Part shown: piece after piece, positions 1-7,973 of the stretch
Position numbering within the stretch: the stretch's first letter is position 1
Layout: every line of letters begins with the position of its first letter
Assembly (NCBI GenBank): GCA_012511135.1
Contig: JAAZGQ010000266.1
Location: forward strand, 1 to 9,565
From: Bacteroidales bacterium
GTDB lineage: Bacteria; Bacteroidota; Bacteroidia; Bacteroidales; UBA1402
Direction: 5' to 3'
Length of the DNA: 9,565 bases
Position numbers and translations under genes: made by a program
Notes under the pieces: model-generated
The model's input: only the letters and a program-made list of their open reading frames with translations
Databases searched by the model: none
Told to the model about the DNA's origin: nothing

Positions 1-3000
1 TGGAGCAGTATATCCGAAGGTATCAGGAACAACTTGGGGCTGTGTTGCTGGAAAGAATGAATCCAGGTTTGGATGGTGTATACAAGGAGCTGGATTTGTG
101 GATAAATAACTATGTTGCCAAGGCAGATAAACTGGTTTCTTCTTTGGAAACCGAAAAGGATCAGCAAAAAAAATCCCTGCTGGTTCTTAATCAATACATG
201 GACTTTTGCCGCTCTATGTTACCCCTGCTGGATCAATTGCATCTGTCTTTGCCGCTGGCACGTAAGGAACAATTGGGTTACGATCAGCTTTTGTATCAAT
301 ATTTGCAGGAGCAAGCACGTTTGTATACCTGCATTCAGCCAGGGGAACGTTTTAATCCCCTTGAAGGCGATAACTGGAGTATTAAAGCTATCAAGGCATA
401 CAAAAGAGCAGCATTTGCAATATATGTTCTACCAGTTAAAGCCTGCAGGCTGATCAACAGACTGGTCAAAAAAGAGCTTTTCAAAAAAGCCTGCGAAATC
501 AAACCATGGAAACAAAAAATCCCCTTGCGCAGACTGAGTTATCGCTATTATACCTATGAATTGTTTGCCGCCTATTCTGAGCTTCTCATTGATTTGCATC
601 GTGAGCTGGCTTTGTCTTGTACCAAAATCCGGGAGTTGGACGAGCTTTTGTTCCCTGCCATACAGCAATCTGTCGGACAAGATAATAAGGAAGAATCATT
701 CATCAACGAATGGAAGCAAAACATAAAACCTGCAGTCTTGGCTCTGAAGAAAGAATTTAAGACCAAACAGACACAGTTTTCGATTCAATTTGAGCGTGAT
801 TTGCAAAAAATTCAGGCAGATTTTCTTGAACATGCCCGGCTGGGAGGGACCATGGAATTCAATTCCTTCAGACATTGGTCATGGCGCAATAAACGCCTGG
901 CATCCCACCAGCGCAGGCGCTTCGTAAGGCAAAGCCTTAAGCGTAAGAATACTTTTTACGCCATATGTGACGATTGGAAATTCAGTCAGGAAATACATTA
1001 TTTATCGTGCAATGCCATAAAGAGCAGTATTCTCTTTAGTCAGCAAATACTCGATAACAGCTTGCATTTGCAAGCTTTGATGTTACCAATTCCTAATTTT
1101 CTGAACGAAAGTCTCAGTAAATTACAAACTGAAGATCGTCAAAATCTGAAAAAAAACCTGCAGCAACTGAAATTTGATGCAGGAAAAGAACTGGTCAATA
1201 CCATTATTGCCGGATCGCTTGCTTACGTTGACCGGCAGGACTTGCTAAGCTTAATTGAACTGGCAGCGGAGTCTGTATTGAAGGACTTAAGCAGTATGAC
1301 CAGCAAGCGTAGCCTAATTGCCCATTTTGACCCTGCTAAAGCTTATCCCCGGCATGCCTTGAAGAGTGTATCCCCTTACAGGCTCATTCAATTCGAAATA
1401 GGAACAGCCTGGAATCGCTTTGCTTTGCAAATAAAACAACAGACACAAAAAGACCTGGAAAATATTCATGCTCAATTGCAAAACTTAGGCAGAATTAATC
1501 TTATCAATATTGAAGCTGCCCTGGTTCAACTCAAAGACAAAAAAGAAGAAGTTGCCTCAGTGGCTTATCAGGATGCCTGTTCAGGTTTGGATAGAGCTTT
1601 GATGCAGTATAAAGCATTGTCGGATTTTAGCGACAATATGTATTTAAAGCTGGATCAAAATATGGATAAAGCAGTGAACGAATTAGTGGCTGCTTTGCTT
1701 GATCTTTCCATCAACGAAAATGCCGAAGAGATTCGTATGCGCATCCTCAAGGCGGACTTCAGGAAAAGCCTTTTGGAAAGCTATACTACATTATCAAAAT
1801 TCCTGACAGGATTTTTCAAAAAAACGATCTCGTTTTTGAATTTGCTAAAACGAGAAACAGGAACAAGCATAGGCAACCTGAAAACAAAACTGGGTATACA
1901 GGAACAAGCCAAAGAAATCACCAGTGAAATATCCGAATTTTTATCATTTGATTACGAAGATATTCAGCAATTACCCTTTGTCTATCAGCGGCTTTTCAGC
2001 AGTGAACCTCTCAGGGATGCAAGTTTTTATATGAGGCGTGACAAAGAAAGCTCAGAGCTGGCTGCTGCTTTTCAAAAATGGCGTGAAGGCCAGTTTATGC
2101 CATGCCTGATTTATGGAGAAAAGGGGAGTGGGGTAAGTACTCTGATGGAAATGTTTCTTCCTCAAAATAAAAAGGATACACCCAAACTCATCAAAATTAT
2201 TCCTGATAAAAGAATAATTACAGCCGAAGCCTTGTTGGCCTTGTTGGGCAGGTCAATCCGCAAAAAGGCCTTTAGTGATTTGAACGATTTGACAGAATTT
2301 ATTGAACAACAAGTTCCTTTTAGCATATTCCTTGACAAGATGCATTTTTTGTATATGCGTCAACCCAAAGGTTTTGAAGTACTCAAATTATTGTTCAGAA
2401 TTATAAGCGAAAGCAGCAAAACAGTGTTCTGGATTTGTTCCTGCGGAAAATATTCGGCCGAATACCTGAACAAAAGCATAGGCTTGTATGGTTATTTCCC
2501 GGTTTTAATAAAAATGCAGCCTTTAGAACTTGAGCGAATAATCGAAATTATTCTTCTAAGACACAGAGCCAGTGGCTATGATTTAATGTTTATGCCCTCT
2601 AACCAGGATCTGGCCGATAAGAAATTTTCAAAACTGGTGGAGCTTAAGCGTCAGGAAGTGCTTGAAACAAAGTATTTTTCTACACTTCATCGGATAACCG
2701 AATCCAATATTTCCTTTGCCCTTTTGCTTTGGCTCACCAGTATACAACGCATAGATAATAACCGGGTTTACCTGGAATCTCTGGATAAGCTGGATTTTAG
2801 TTTCCTGTATACACAGACACGTGAGGCTGTCTTTGGCCTTCATGCCCTGTTATTGCACGAAGCGCTGGATCCGGATGAACTTGCCGCCGTGCTCAATTGT
2901 TCGGAACGTCAGGCCAATTTGCTTTTAATGCGCTTGAACGATCGTGGTATAGTGGTGAACGAAGGTGAATTTTATAAAATTCATCCCCTTCTTTATCGCT

Positions 3001-3041
3001 CTACCGTACAAATGCTCAAGGATAACAACCTGATACACTAA
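1..3041 (+). CDS. Large helical protein with degenerate P-loop ATPase module and C-terminal winged helix (5' truncated)
   Basis: I do not recognise a named family. The frame is open from the left edge (first whole codon at 3), so the gene starts upstream; a GTG at 42 and an ATG at 57 are only internal candidates. Counting from the GTG as residue 1, residues 1-650 are almost wholly predicted helical, rich in Leu, Lys and Gln, with an Arg/Trp-rich basic patch near 275-303 and no convincing membrane segment. A motif LPFVYQRLF precedes the ATPase-like part. The Walker A-like loop GEKGSGVST is at 692-700; the usual lysine is Val698. A Walker B-like strand (FSIFLDKMH) has Asp765 followed by Lys766. 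Residues about 930-985 resemble a winged helix. The layout suggests a STAND- or ORC-like ATPase fold, but with doubtful nucleotide hydrolysis. An MscS gene follows 36 bases downstream, probably cotranscribed. Coding status is secure from length; function is unknown. Confidence 0.85.
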   Translation, partial: EQYIRRYQEQLGAVLLERMNPGLDGVYKELDLWINNYVAKADKLVSSLETEKDQQKKSLLVLNQYMDFCRSMLPLLDQLHLSLPLARKEQLGYDQLLYQYLQEQARLYTCIQPGERFNPLEGDNWSIKAIKAYKRAAFAIYVLPVKACRLINRLVKKELFKKACEIKPWKQKIPLRRLSYRYYTYELFAAYSELLIDLHRELALSCTKIRELDELLFPAIQQSVGQDNKEESFINEWKQNIKPAVLALKKEFKTKQTQFSIQFERDLQKIQADFLEHARLGGTMEFNSFRHWSWRNKRLASHQRRRFVRQSLKRKNTFYAICDDWKFSQEIHYLSCNAIKSSILFSQQILDNSLHLQALMLPIPNFLNESLSKLQTEDRQNLKKNLQQLKFDAGKELVNTIIAGSLAYVDRQDLLSLIELAAESVLKDLSSMTSKRSLIAHFDPAKAYPRHALKSVSPYRLIQFEIGTAWNRFALQIKQQTQKDLENIHAQLQNLGRINLINIEAALVQLKDKKEEVASVAYQDACSGLDRALMQYKALSDFSDNMYLKLDQNMDKAVNELVAALLDLSINENAEEIRMRILKADFRKSLLESYTTLSKFLTGFFKKTISFLNLLKRETGTSIGNLKTKLGIQEQAKEITSEISEFLSFDYEDIQQLPFVYQRLFSSEPLRDASFYMRRDKESSELAAAFQKWREGQFMPCLIYGEKGSGVSTLMEMFLPQNKKDTPKLIKIIPDKRIITAEALLALLGRSIRKKAFSDLNDLTEFIEQQVPFSIFLDKMHFLYMRQPKGFEVLKLLFRIISESSKTVFWICSCGKYSAEYLNKSIGLYGYFPVLIKMQPLELERIIEIILLRHRASGYDLMFMPSNQDLADKKFSKLVELKRQEVLETKYFSTLHRITESNISFALLLWLTSIQRIDNNRVYLESLDKLDFSFLYTQTREAVFGLHALLLHEALDPDELAAVLNCSERQANLLLMRLNDRGIVVNEGEFYKIHPLLYRSTVQMLKDNNLIH

Positions 3042-3077
3042 GACCGGTTTATATATTCCATTAATATTTATTTTCTG

Positions 3078-4064
3078 ATGAAAACCAAGATAATTATACG
3101 CCTCAGCTTTTTGTTTCTGATTTGCTTAAGCCTTACCGCATCAATGTACGGACAGGAAGCAGACAGCCTGACAGTAGTGGCTGTAGATTCCTCCCGTCAG
3201 ATAACAGACACTGTGACAACACAGGATGTTGCAGCACCGGTTAAAACTAATCGAATGAGTAATATGACACAGGAATTCACTCAGGCTCCCGATGTTAGTG
3301 GCTTAATTTCATTCCCAAAGATATTTTGGTCTTTCGTCTTTTTATTACTGGGCTATTTTCTGCTAAAACTATTAACGGGCATGCTAAACTTGTATGCCGA
3401 TCGCAAACCTCGTCACAAACCGGTAGTTCGCAGAATATTACCCATTATGAAGATTATAGTTTGGAGTATGGTGGTGTATATCATTGTAAATGGGATATTC
3501 AATCCCCCAAAAGAAACGATAATTGCCTTTTTTGCCTCGGTGGGTGTGGCCATTGGCTTTGCCTCTCAGGACTTGCTCAAAAATCTTTTTGGAGGGCTTA
3601 TGATTTTGTTTGATAAACCTTTTCAGATAGGCGACAAAATTGAAAGCGGCAAACATTACGGCGAAGTTCTGGAAATTGGTATTCGCTCCACCCGTATTGT
3701 CACACCCGACGACAATATCGTTTCTATTCCGAATTCCGAAATGATGAATCAGTCTATTTCCAATTCCAATTCCAGCGCAAACAATTGCCAGGTAGTAGCC
3801 GAAGTCTACCTTCCACATTTGATAGATACCAAGAGAGTGCGACAGATTGCCATTGAGGTAGCCCAGGTCTCCAAGTACGTCTATTTAAACAAGCCGGTTA
3901 CGGTTGTATTTTTTAGCGATAAAACCGACGAAAAACCGATACTAAAGATGCGTCTCAAAGCCTATGTTATGGATCTCAGGGACGAATTCTCTTTCAAAAG
4001 CGAAATGACCGAGTTGGTGTTGCGTGAGCTGAAAAATGAAGGTCTGATTCACGAGAATTATTGA
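3078..4064 (+). CDS. MscS-family small-conductance mechanosensitive ion channel
   Basis: Inner-membrane channel that opens under membrane tension and releases solutes on osmotic downshock. The 328-residue protein has an N-terminal signal-like segment (1-25, ending near SMYGQ), then a Ser/Thr/Val-rich, presumably periplasmic stretch (about 27-75), two membrane segments (about 82-103 and 120-141), and the pore helix (about 148-175) with the MscS pattern SVGVAIGFASQDLLKNLFGG. The beta domain follows, with FDKPFQIGDKI (178-188) and the typical IPNSEMMNQSISN (217-229). The C-terminal alpha/beta domain (about 235-325) is complete. The length is normal for a compact MscS with few transmembrane helices. 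The ATG start is chosen because it gives the signal sequence; no Shine-Dalgarno is visible. It follows the large ATPase-like gene by 36 bases and its stop lies 6 bases from the end of the converging hydrogenase operon. Family assignment is firm; ion preference and physiological trigger cannot be read. Confidence 0.93.
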   Translation: MKTKIIIRLSFLFLICLSLTASMYGQEADSLTVVAVDSSRQITDTVTTQDVAAPVKTNRMSNMTQEFTQAPDVSGLISFPKIFWSFVFLLLGYFLLKLLTGMLNLYADRKPRHKPVVRRILPIMKIIVWSMVVYIIVNGIFNPPKETIIAFFASVGVAIGFASQDLLKNLFGGLMILFDKPFQIGDKIESGKHYGEVLEIGIRSTRIVTPDDNIVSIPNSEMMNQSISNSNSSANNCQVVAEVYLPHLIDTKRVRQIAIEVAQVSKYVYLNKPVTVVFFSDKTDEKPILKMRLKAYVMDLRDEFSFKSEMTELVLRELKNEGLIHENY

Positions 4065-4070
4065 TTTTGT

Positions 4071-4655
4071 CTACAATTGCTGACATTTACAGTCTTCGTT
4101 ATCTTCGCGGTATTCATTCAGAATTTTTTTGACATCGTCTGGTGATACACTCCCGTATACTTTTTCTCCCACCATCAACACGGGAGCCAGACCGCAGGCA
4201 CCCACGCAGCGTAAACAGCTAATGGAGAAGCGTTGGTCTGGTGTGGTTTCTCCGATACCGATTTTGAGTTCTTTTTTGAGCTCCTCCAGTATTTTTTCGG
4301 CTCCCCTTACATAGCAGGCCGTGCCCATACAGACAGAGATAGGGTAATCGCCTTTGGGCACCATGGTGAAATAAGAATAAAAGGTAACTACGCCATAAAC
4401 ATGGGCAGACGATATCTTTAGGTTATGAGCAATGATTTCCTGTACCTCGGCGGGGAGATAGCCCAAAGTATTTTGTGTTTCGTGTAAGACATTGATCAAC
4501 TCTTCGGGATTGTTTTCAAAAGACGCACAAATCCGGTTGATTGTTTCAATTTTTTCTTTAGACAGTTTGATAGTGACCTTTAAGCTGTCTTTATCGCCGG
4601 ATGGTACAGAATAAATATCGACCATATCGTCGTCGCACATCAATTTAGGAACCAT
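4071..4655 (-). CDS. hydC: NAD(H)-linked [FeFe] hydrogenase, NuoE-like [2Fe-2S] subunit (HydC/HndA)
   Basis: Electron-transfer subunit of a cytoplasmic NAD(H)-dependent [FeFe] hydrogenase, related to NuoE of complex I. The 194-residue protein has a helical N-terminal domain (about 33-90, with LHETQNTLGYLPAEVQ) and a thioredoxin-like C-terminal domain. Four cysteines in the NuoE spacing, C109-x4-C114 and C150-x3-C154, bind the [2Fe-2S] cluster, as seen in CMGTAC and CVGAC. It is last in a four-gene operon, 30 bases after the catalytic subunit. The N-terminus is about 20 residues longer than the core domain; Met6 or Met11 are alternative starts and no Shine-Dalgarno decides between them. Extra cysteines occur at Cys7, Cys147 and in a C-terminal DCKC tail (189, 191). 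A complex I NuoE is unlikely, because the neighbours are hydrogenase genes and no nuo membrane genes are present. Confidence 0.93.
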   Translation of the reverse strand: MVPKLMCDDDMVDIYSVPSGDKDSLKVTIKLSKEKIETINRICASFENNPEELINVLHETQNTLGYLPAEVQEIIAHNLKISSAHVYGVVTFYSYFTMVPKGDYPISVCMGTACYVRGAEKILEELKKELKIGIGETTPDQRFSISCLRCVGACGLAPVLMVGEKVYGSVSPDDVKKILNEYREDNEDCKCQQL

Positions 4656-4685
4656 AATGCATATGTTTTTGGTTTATAATACTTG

Positions 4686-6464
4686 TTAGTCATGATGAAT
4701 GGTCACCTCGTTGTTGCTCTTGTCGTGATAGACCGTGTGCAGCAATTCGTGAGATTTGTGTCCGCAGGCTTGGCCCAGGAAATCCTTGTAAAGTTTTAAA
4801 ATATAGGGATTTTCGTGCGATTTCCGTATGATTTTTCCTTTGTCTTCGGAATAAATGGCATCTCTTCGTTTTCTAAGTATTTCGCTGTTACCGTGGTGAT
4901 AAGGCTGGCCTCCACCGGCAATGCAACCACCCGTACAAGCCATAATTTCGATGGCGTGATAATTGGACTTGCCCGCCCTTACATCTCCCAGTAATCTTCG
5001 GGCATTGGATAGGCCGTGAGCAATACCGATATTTAATGTCAGACCGTCAAAATCCAGCTTGGCCGAACGTATACCTTCTGTTCCTCTGAGATTTTCAAAT
5101 TCAATAGTTTCCAGCTTCTTCCCTGTGTATAATTCATAGGCTGTACGGCAGGCTGCTTCTATCACTCCTCCGGTGTTGCCGAAAATAACGCCGGCACCGG
5201 TAGATTCTCCCAGCGGATTATCAAATTCTTCGTCGGGTAAATTTAAGAAATCAATGTTGGATTGTTTGATAAAGTCAGCCAGTTCTCTTGTTGTCATGGA
5301 GAAATCTACGTCCGGATTTCCATTAACTTTGAATTCATCCCTTTGACATTCGTATTTTTTGGCCAAACAGGGCATCATCGATACTACCACCAAATCCTGA
5401 CGCTTGACGCCAATTTGATCCGCAAAGTAGGTTTTGGCGATAGCCCCGAACATTTGTTGGGGCGATTTAGCTGTAGAAGGTATGTGTAGCAGATCAGGAA
5501 AATTATACTCCAAAAAGTTGACCCAGCCAGGGCAACAAGAGGTGAGTATTGGCAGTTTCGCATTGCTTTCTCCGGCCAGGTGAGCTCTGAGTCTGCCCAG
5601 TAGTTCGGTGCCTTCTTCCATGATAGTGAGATCGGCGGCAAAATCGGTATCAAAGACGTAATCAAAGCCCATTCTGCGCAAGGCGGCCACCATTTTGCCG
5701 GTTACCAGAGTCCCGGGAGGCAGTCCGAATTCTTCACCCAAAGCAGCCCGAACAGAGGGAGCCGTTTGAACTATTACTGTTTTGCTCTTATCCATCAGAG
5801 AAAGCAACACTTTGTGTGTGCTGTCCACTTCGGTCAAGGCGCCGGTTGGGCAGACCGAAACGCATTGTCCGCAATAAGTACAGGGAGAGTGTTCCAGGTC
5901 CATCTCGAAAGCCGGTGCAACTACAGAGATAAAGCCTCTGTTTACGGCAGAAAGTGCCCCCACGGTCTGAACCTCGTTACATATCATCTCGCAACGCCGG
6001 CACATGATGCATTTGTCGACATCACGTATAATAGAGGGCGAAGTATCTTTTCGGTAAGTGGATTTTTCGCCTTTGAAGTGAATACGACGGATGCCAAACT
6101 TATGAGCTATAGATTGTAATTCGCAATTACCCGACTTGGCACAGACCAGGCAATCGTAAGGGTGGTCAGAAATCAACAATTCCACTATGGTTTTACGGGC
6201 ATTCAGCACCCTGGCTGTATGCGTATTTACCACCATGCCCGGTGCCACCTCAGTAACGCAGGCAGGAGCCAGATTACGACGACCGTCTACTTCGACCACA
6301 CAAACCCGGCAACTGCCCGGTTTATTTTCAATACTCATATTGTGAAGTTCCATGTGGCAGAGGGTTGGAATGTCGATACCAACTTTACGGGCTGCCTTAA
6401 GGATGGTTGTACCTTTTTGTACACTTACCAATTTATTGTCAATGCTTAATTCGATCATCTCCAT
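4686..6464 (-). CDS. hydA: [FeFe] hydrogenase catalytic subunit (HydA/HndD)
   Basis: Catalyses reversible reduction of protons to H2 in a soluble NAD(H)-linked complex. The 592-residue protein has, in order: a plant-type [2Fe-2S] domain (C36, C52, C55, C69); a His-ligated [4Fe-4S] site (H101, C105, C108, C114); two [4Fe-4S] clusters (C152, C155, C158, C162 and C195, C198, C201, C205); and the H-cluster domain. H-cluster motifs are intact: L1 TSCCPGW (C310 as the likely proton-relay cysteine, C311 as ligand), L2 MPCLAKKYE (C366), and L3 MACTGGCIAGGGQP (C510, C514). The C-terminal small-subunit-like region with ENPYI and SHELLHTVY is complete. No extra C-terminal [2Fe-2S] domain is present, so length and layout resemble Desulfovibrio HndD more than Thermotoga HydA. 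Its ATG shares one base with the stop of the upstream hydB (TAATG), which suggests coupled translation. The maturases HydE, HydF and HydG are not in the window. The family call is very firm. Confidence 0.97.
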   Translation of the reverse strand: MEMIELSIDNKLVSVQKGTTILKAARKVGIDIPTLCHMELHNMSIENKPGSCRVCVVEVDGRRNLAPACVTEVAPGMVVNTHTARVLNARKTIVELLISDHPYDCLVCAKSGNCELQSIAHKFGIRRIHFKGEKSTYRKDTSPSIIRDVDKCIMCRRCEMICNEVQTVGALSAVNRGFISVVAPAFEMDLEHSPCTYCGQCVSVCPTGALTEVDSTHKVLLSLMDKSKTVIVQTAPSVRAALGEEFGLPPGTLVTGKMVAALRRMGFDYVFDTDFAADLTIMEEGTELLGRLRAHLAGESNAKLPILTSCCPGWVNFLEYNFPDLLHIPSTAKSPQQMFGAIAKTYFADQIGVKRQDLVVVSMMPCLAKKYECQRDEFKVNGNPDVDFSMTTRELADFIKQSNIDFLNLPDEEFDNPLGESTGAGVIFGNTGGVIEAACRTAYELYTGKKLETIEFENLRGTEGIRSAKLDFDGLTLNIGIAHGLSNARRLLGDVRAGKSNYHAIEIMACTGGCIAGGGQPYHHGNSEILRKRRDAIYSEDKGKIIRKSHENPYILKLYKDFLGQACGHKSHELLHTVYHDKSNNEVTIHHD

Positions 6465-7963
6465 TATACTAAGATTTTAGGTTCGAGTTGAATACTAATG
6501 GCATCAAAAGAACATTTTTCGATGCATTCCCCGCAACGTATGCAGATATTGGAATCAATGTAATGCGGCATGCGTTTATCTCCGGTGATAGCATGTACCG
6601 GACAACACCTTTTACAGGCAGCGCAACCTACGCATAGTTCTTCGTTGATGACGTAGTGGAAAAGATTTTTACAATGGCCTGCGCGGCATTTCTTTTCGAC
6701 TACATGTTCGTAGTATTCGTCGTAAAAATTTTCAAGGGTCGAAAGTACCGGGTTGGGAGAAGTTTGTCCCAAACCACAAAGAGCAGTGTCTTTTATTATA
6801 TAACTGAGATTTTTTAGTTTCTCCAGGTCTTTCATTACCCCTTTGCCTTGGGTAATTTTTTCCAGAATTTCGTATAGACGTTTGTTGCCTACCCGGCAGG
6901 GGGTACATTTACCACAGGATTCTCCAACTATAAAATCCAGGTAGAATTTGGCTACCGAAACCATGCAATCGTTTTCGTCCATAACAATCATACCTCCGGA
7001 GCCCATCATAGATCCTGCTTCGATCAGGTTTTCATAATCGATGGGTGTATCCAGGTGTTTTTCGGTCAGACAACCTCCCGAAGGACCTCCGGTTTGAACC
7101 GCTTTGAATTTTTTGTCTTCTTTGATTCCTCCGCCTATCTCATAGATGATTTCTCTCAGGCTGGTTCCCATAGGAACTTCAATAAGGCCTACATTATTGA
7201 TTTTACCGGCCAGAGCAAAAACTTTGGTACCTTTGGAGTTTTTAGTTCCGATGGACGAAAACCAATCCGGCCCTTTGAGTATAATGGGTGCTATATTAGC
7301 AAAAGTTTCCACATTATTTACGTTGGTAGGTTTTTTCATAAAACCGCTGGTGGCAGGGAAAGGTGGTTTGTTGGTGGGTTCTCCACGCTTGCCTTCCATC
7401 GAATGTATAAGGGCTGTTTCTTCACCACAAACAAAGGCTCCGGCTCCGTAGCGGAGTTTAATCTCGAAATTAAAACCACTACCCAGAATGTTTTTACCCA
7501 GCAAACCATCTTCCATGGCTTGATCGATAGCGATTCTCAATCGCTTAATCGCCAGGGGATATTCTGCGCGTATGTAAATCAGCCCTTTGTCGGCACCGAT
7601 GCAATAGCCGCAAATGGCCATGGCTTCCAGAACGGAATGTGGGTCACCCTCCAGAATGGAGCGATCCATAAAAGCTCCCGGATCGCCTTCATCGGCGTTA
7701 CATACGACGTATTTTTGATCAGATTGACTTTTGGAGGCTATTTCCCATTTGAGTCCGGTGGGGAAGCCGGCCCCTCCGCGTCCCCGAAGGCCGGATTGTT
7801 TTAAAATGTTTATGCATTCCTGCGGGCTTAATTCTTTTAACACTTTACCCAGAGCCTGATAGGCATCCCGGGCAATGGATTCCGCTATGTTCTCCGGATC
7901 GAGCATACCGCAGTTACGCAAGGCAATGCGCAGCTGCCCCTGCTGTGTGATTTGTTTTTCCAT
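6464..7963 (-). CDS. hydB: NAD(H)-linked [FeFe] hydrogenase, NuoF-like flavoprotein subunit (HydB/HndC)
   Basis: Binds FMN and NAD(H) and passes electrons between NAD(H), the Fe-S chain and HydA. In 499 residues it shows the NuoF core: GRGGAGFPTGLKW (61-73), NADEGDPGAFMDR (89-101) and GAGAFVCGEETAL (173-185) for FMN/NADH binding, then the [4Fe-4S] site C350, C353, C356 (in CGKCTPC) and C396. A Cys pair C426-x4-C431 precedes a C-terminal 2[4Fe-4S] ferredoxin domain (C444, C447, C450, C454 and C474, C477, C480, C484), which is typical of HydB/HndC and absent from ordinary complex I NuoF. The N-terminal thioredoxin-like domain carried by longer HydB proteins is missing here and is encoded by the separate gene just upstream, 10 bases away. 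Electron bifurcation with ferredoxin is likely from this architecture, but similar complexes that use only NADH exist, so the partner use is an inference. Confidence 0.96.
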   Translation of the reverse strand: MEKQITQQGQLRIALRNCGMLDPENIAESIARDAYQALGKVLKELSPQECINILKQSGLRGRGGAGFPTGLKWEIASKSQSDQKYVVCNADEGDPGAFMDRSILEGDPHSVLEAMAICGYCIGADKGLIYIRAEYPLAIKRLRIAIDQAMEDGLLGKNILGSGFNFEIKLRYGAGAFVCGEETALIHSMEGKRGEPTNKPPFPATSGFMKKPTNVNNVETFANIAPIILKGPDWFSSIGTKNSKGTKVFALAGKINNVGLIEVPMGTSLREIIYEIGGGIKEDKKFKAVQTGGPSGGCLTEKHLDTPIDYENLIEAGSMMGSGGMIVMDENDCMVSVAKFYLDFIVGESCGKCTPCRVGNKRLYEILEKITQGKGVMKDLEKLKNLSYIIKDTALCGLGQTSPNPVLSTLENFYDEYYEHVVEKKCRAGHCKNLFHYVINEELCVGCAACKRCCPVHAITGDKRMPHYIDSNICIRCGECIEKCSFDAISIQLEPKILV

Positions 7964-7973
7964 CGTATTATGC

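Noticed and set aside
42..44. GTG as the true start of the large plus-strand gene
   Set aside because: The same frame stays open to the window edge with plausible coding sequence (residues EQYIRRYQEQLGA), so the real start is most likely upstream.
2115..2141. Frameshift or sequencing error as the cause of the missing Walker A lysine
   Set aside because: The frame is continuous for about 1000 codons and the Lys-to-Val change needs at least two base substitutions, so an indel does not explain it.
5766..6119. A 117-codon plus-strand open frame opposite hydA
   Set aside because: It is antisense to the Fe-S ligand region of the hydrogenase; the translation shows no family features.
7055..7804. 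A 249-codon open frame on the plus strand, opposite hydB
   Set aside because: It lies entirely antisense to a strongly conserved NuoF-like gene and its translation has low-complexity, shadow-like composition with no recognisable domain.
4071..7963. Complex I (nuoE-nuoF-nuoG) fragment
   Set aside because: The large subunit carries all three H-cluster motifs, and the NuoF-like protein has the extra 2[4Fe-4S] C-terminal domain typical of hydrogenases.
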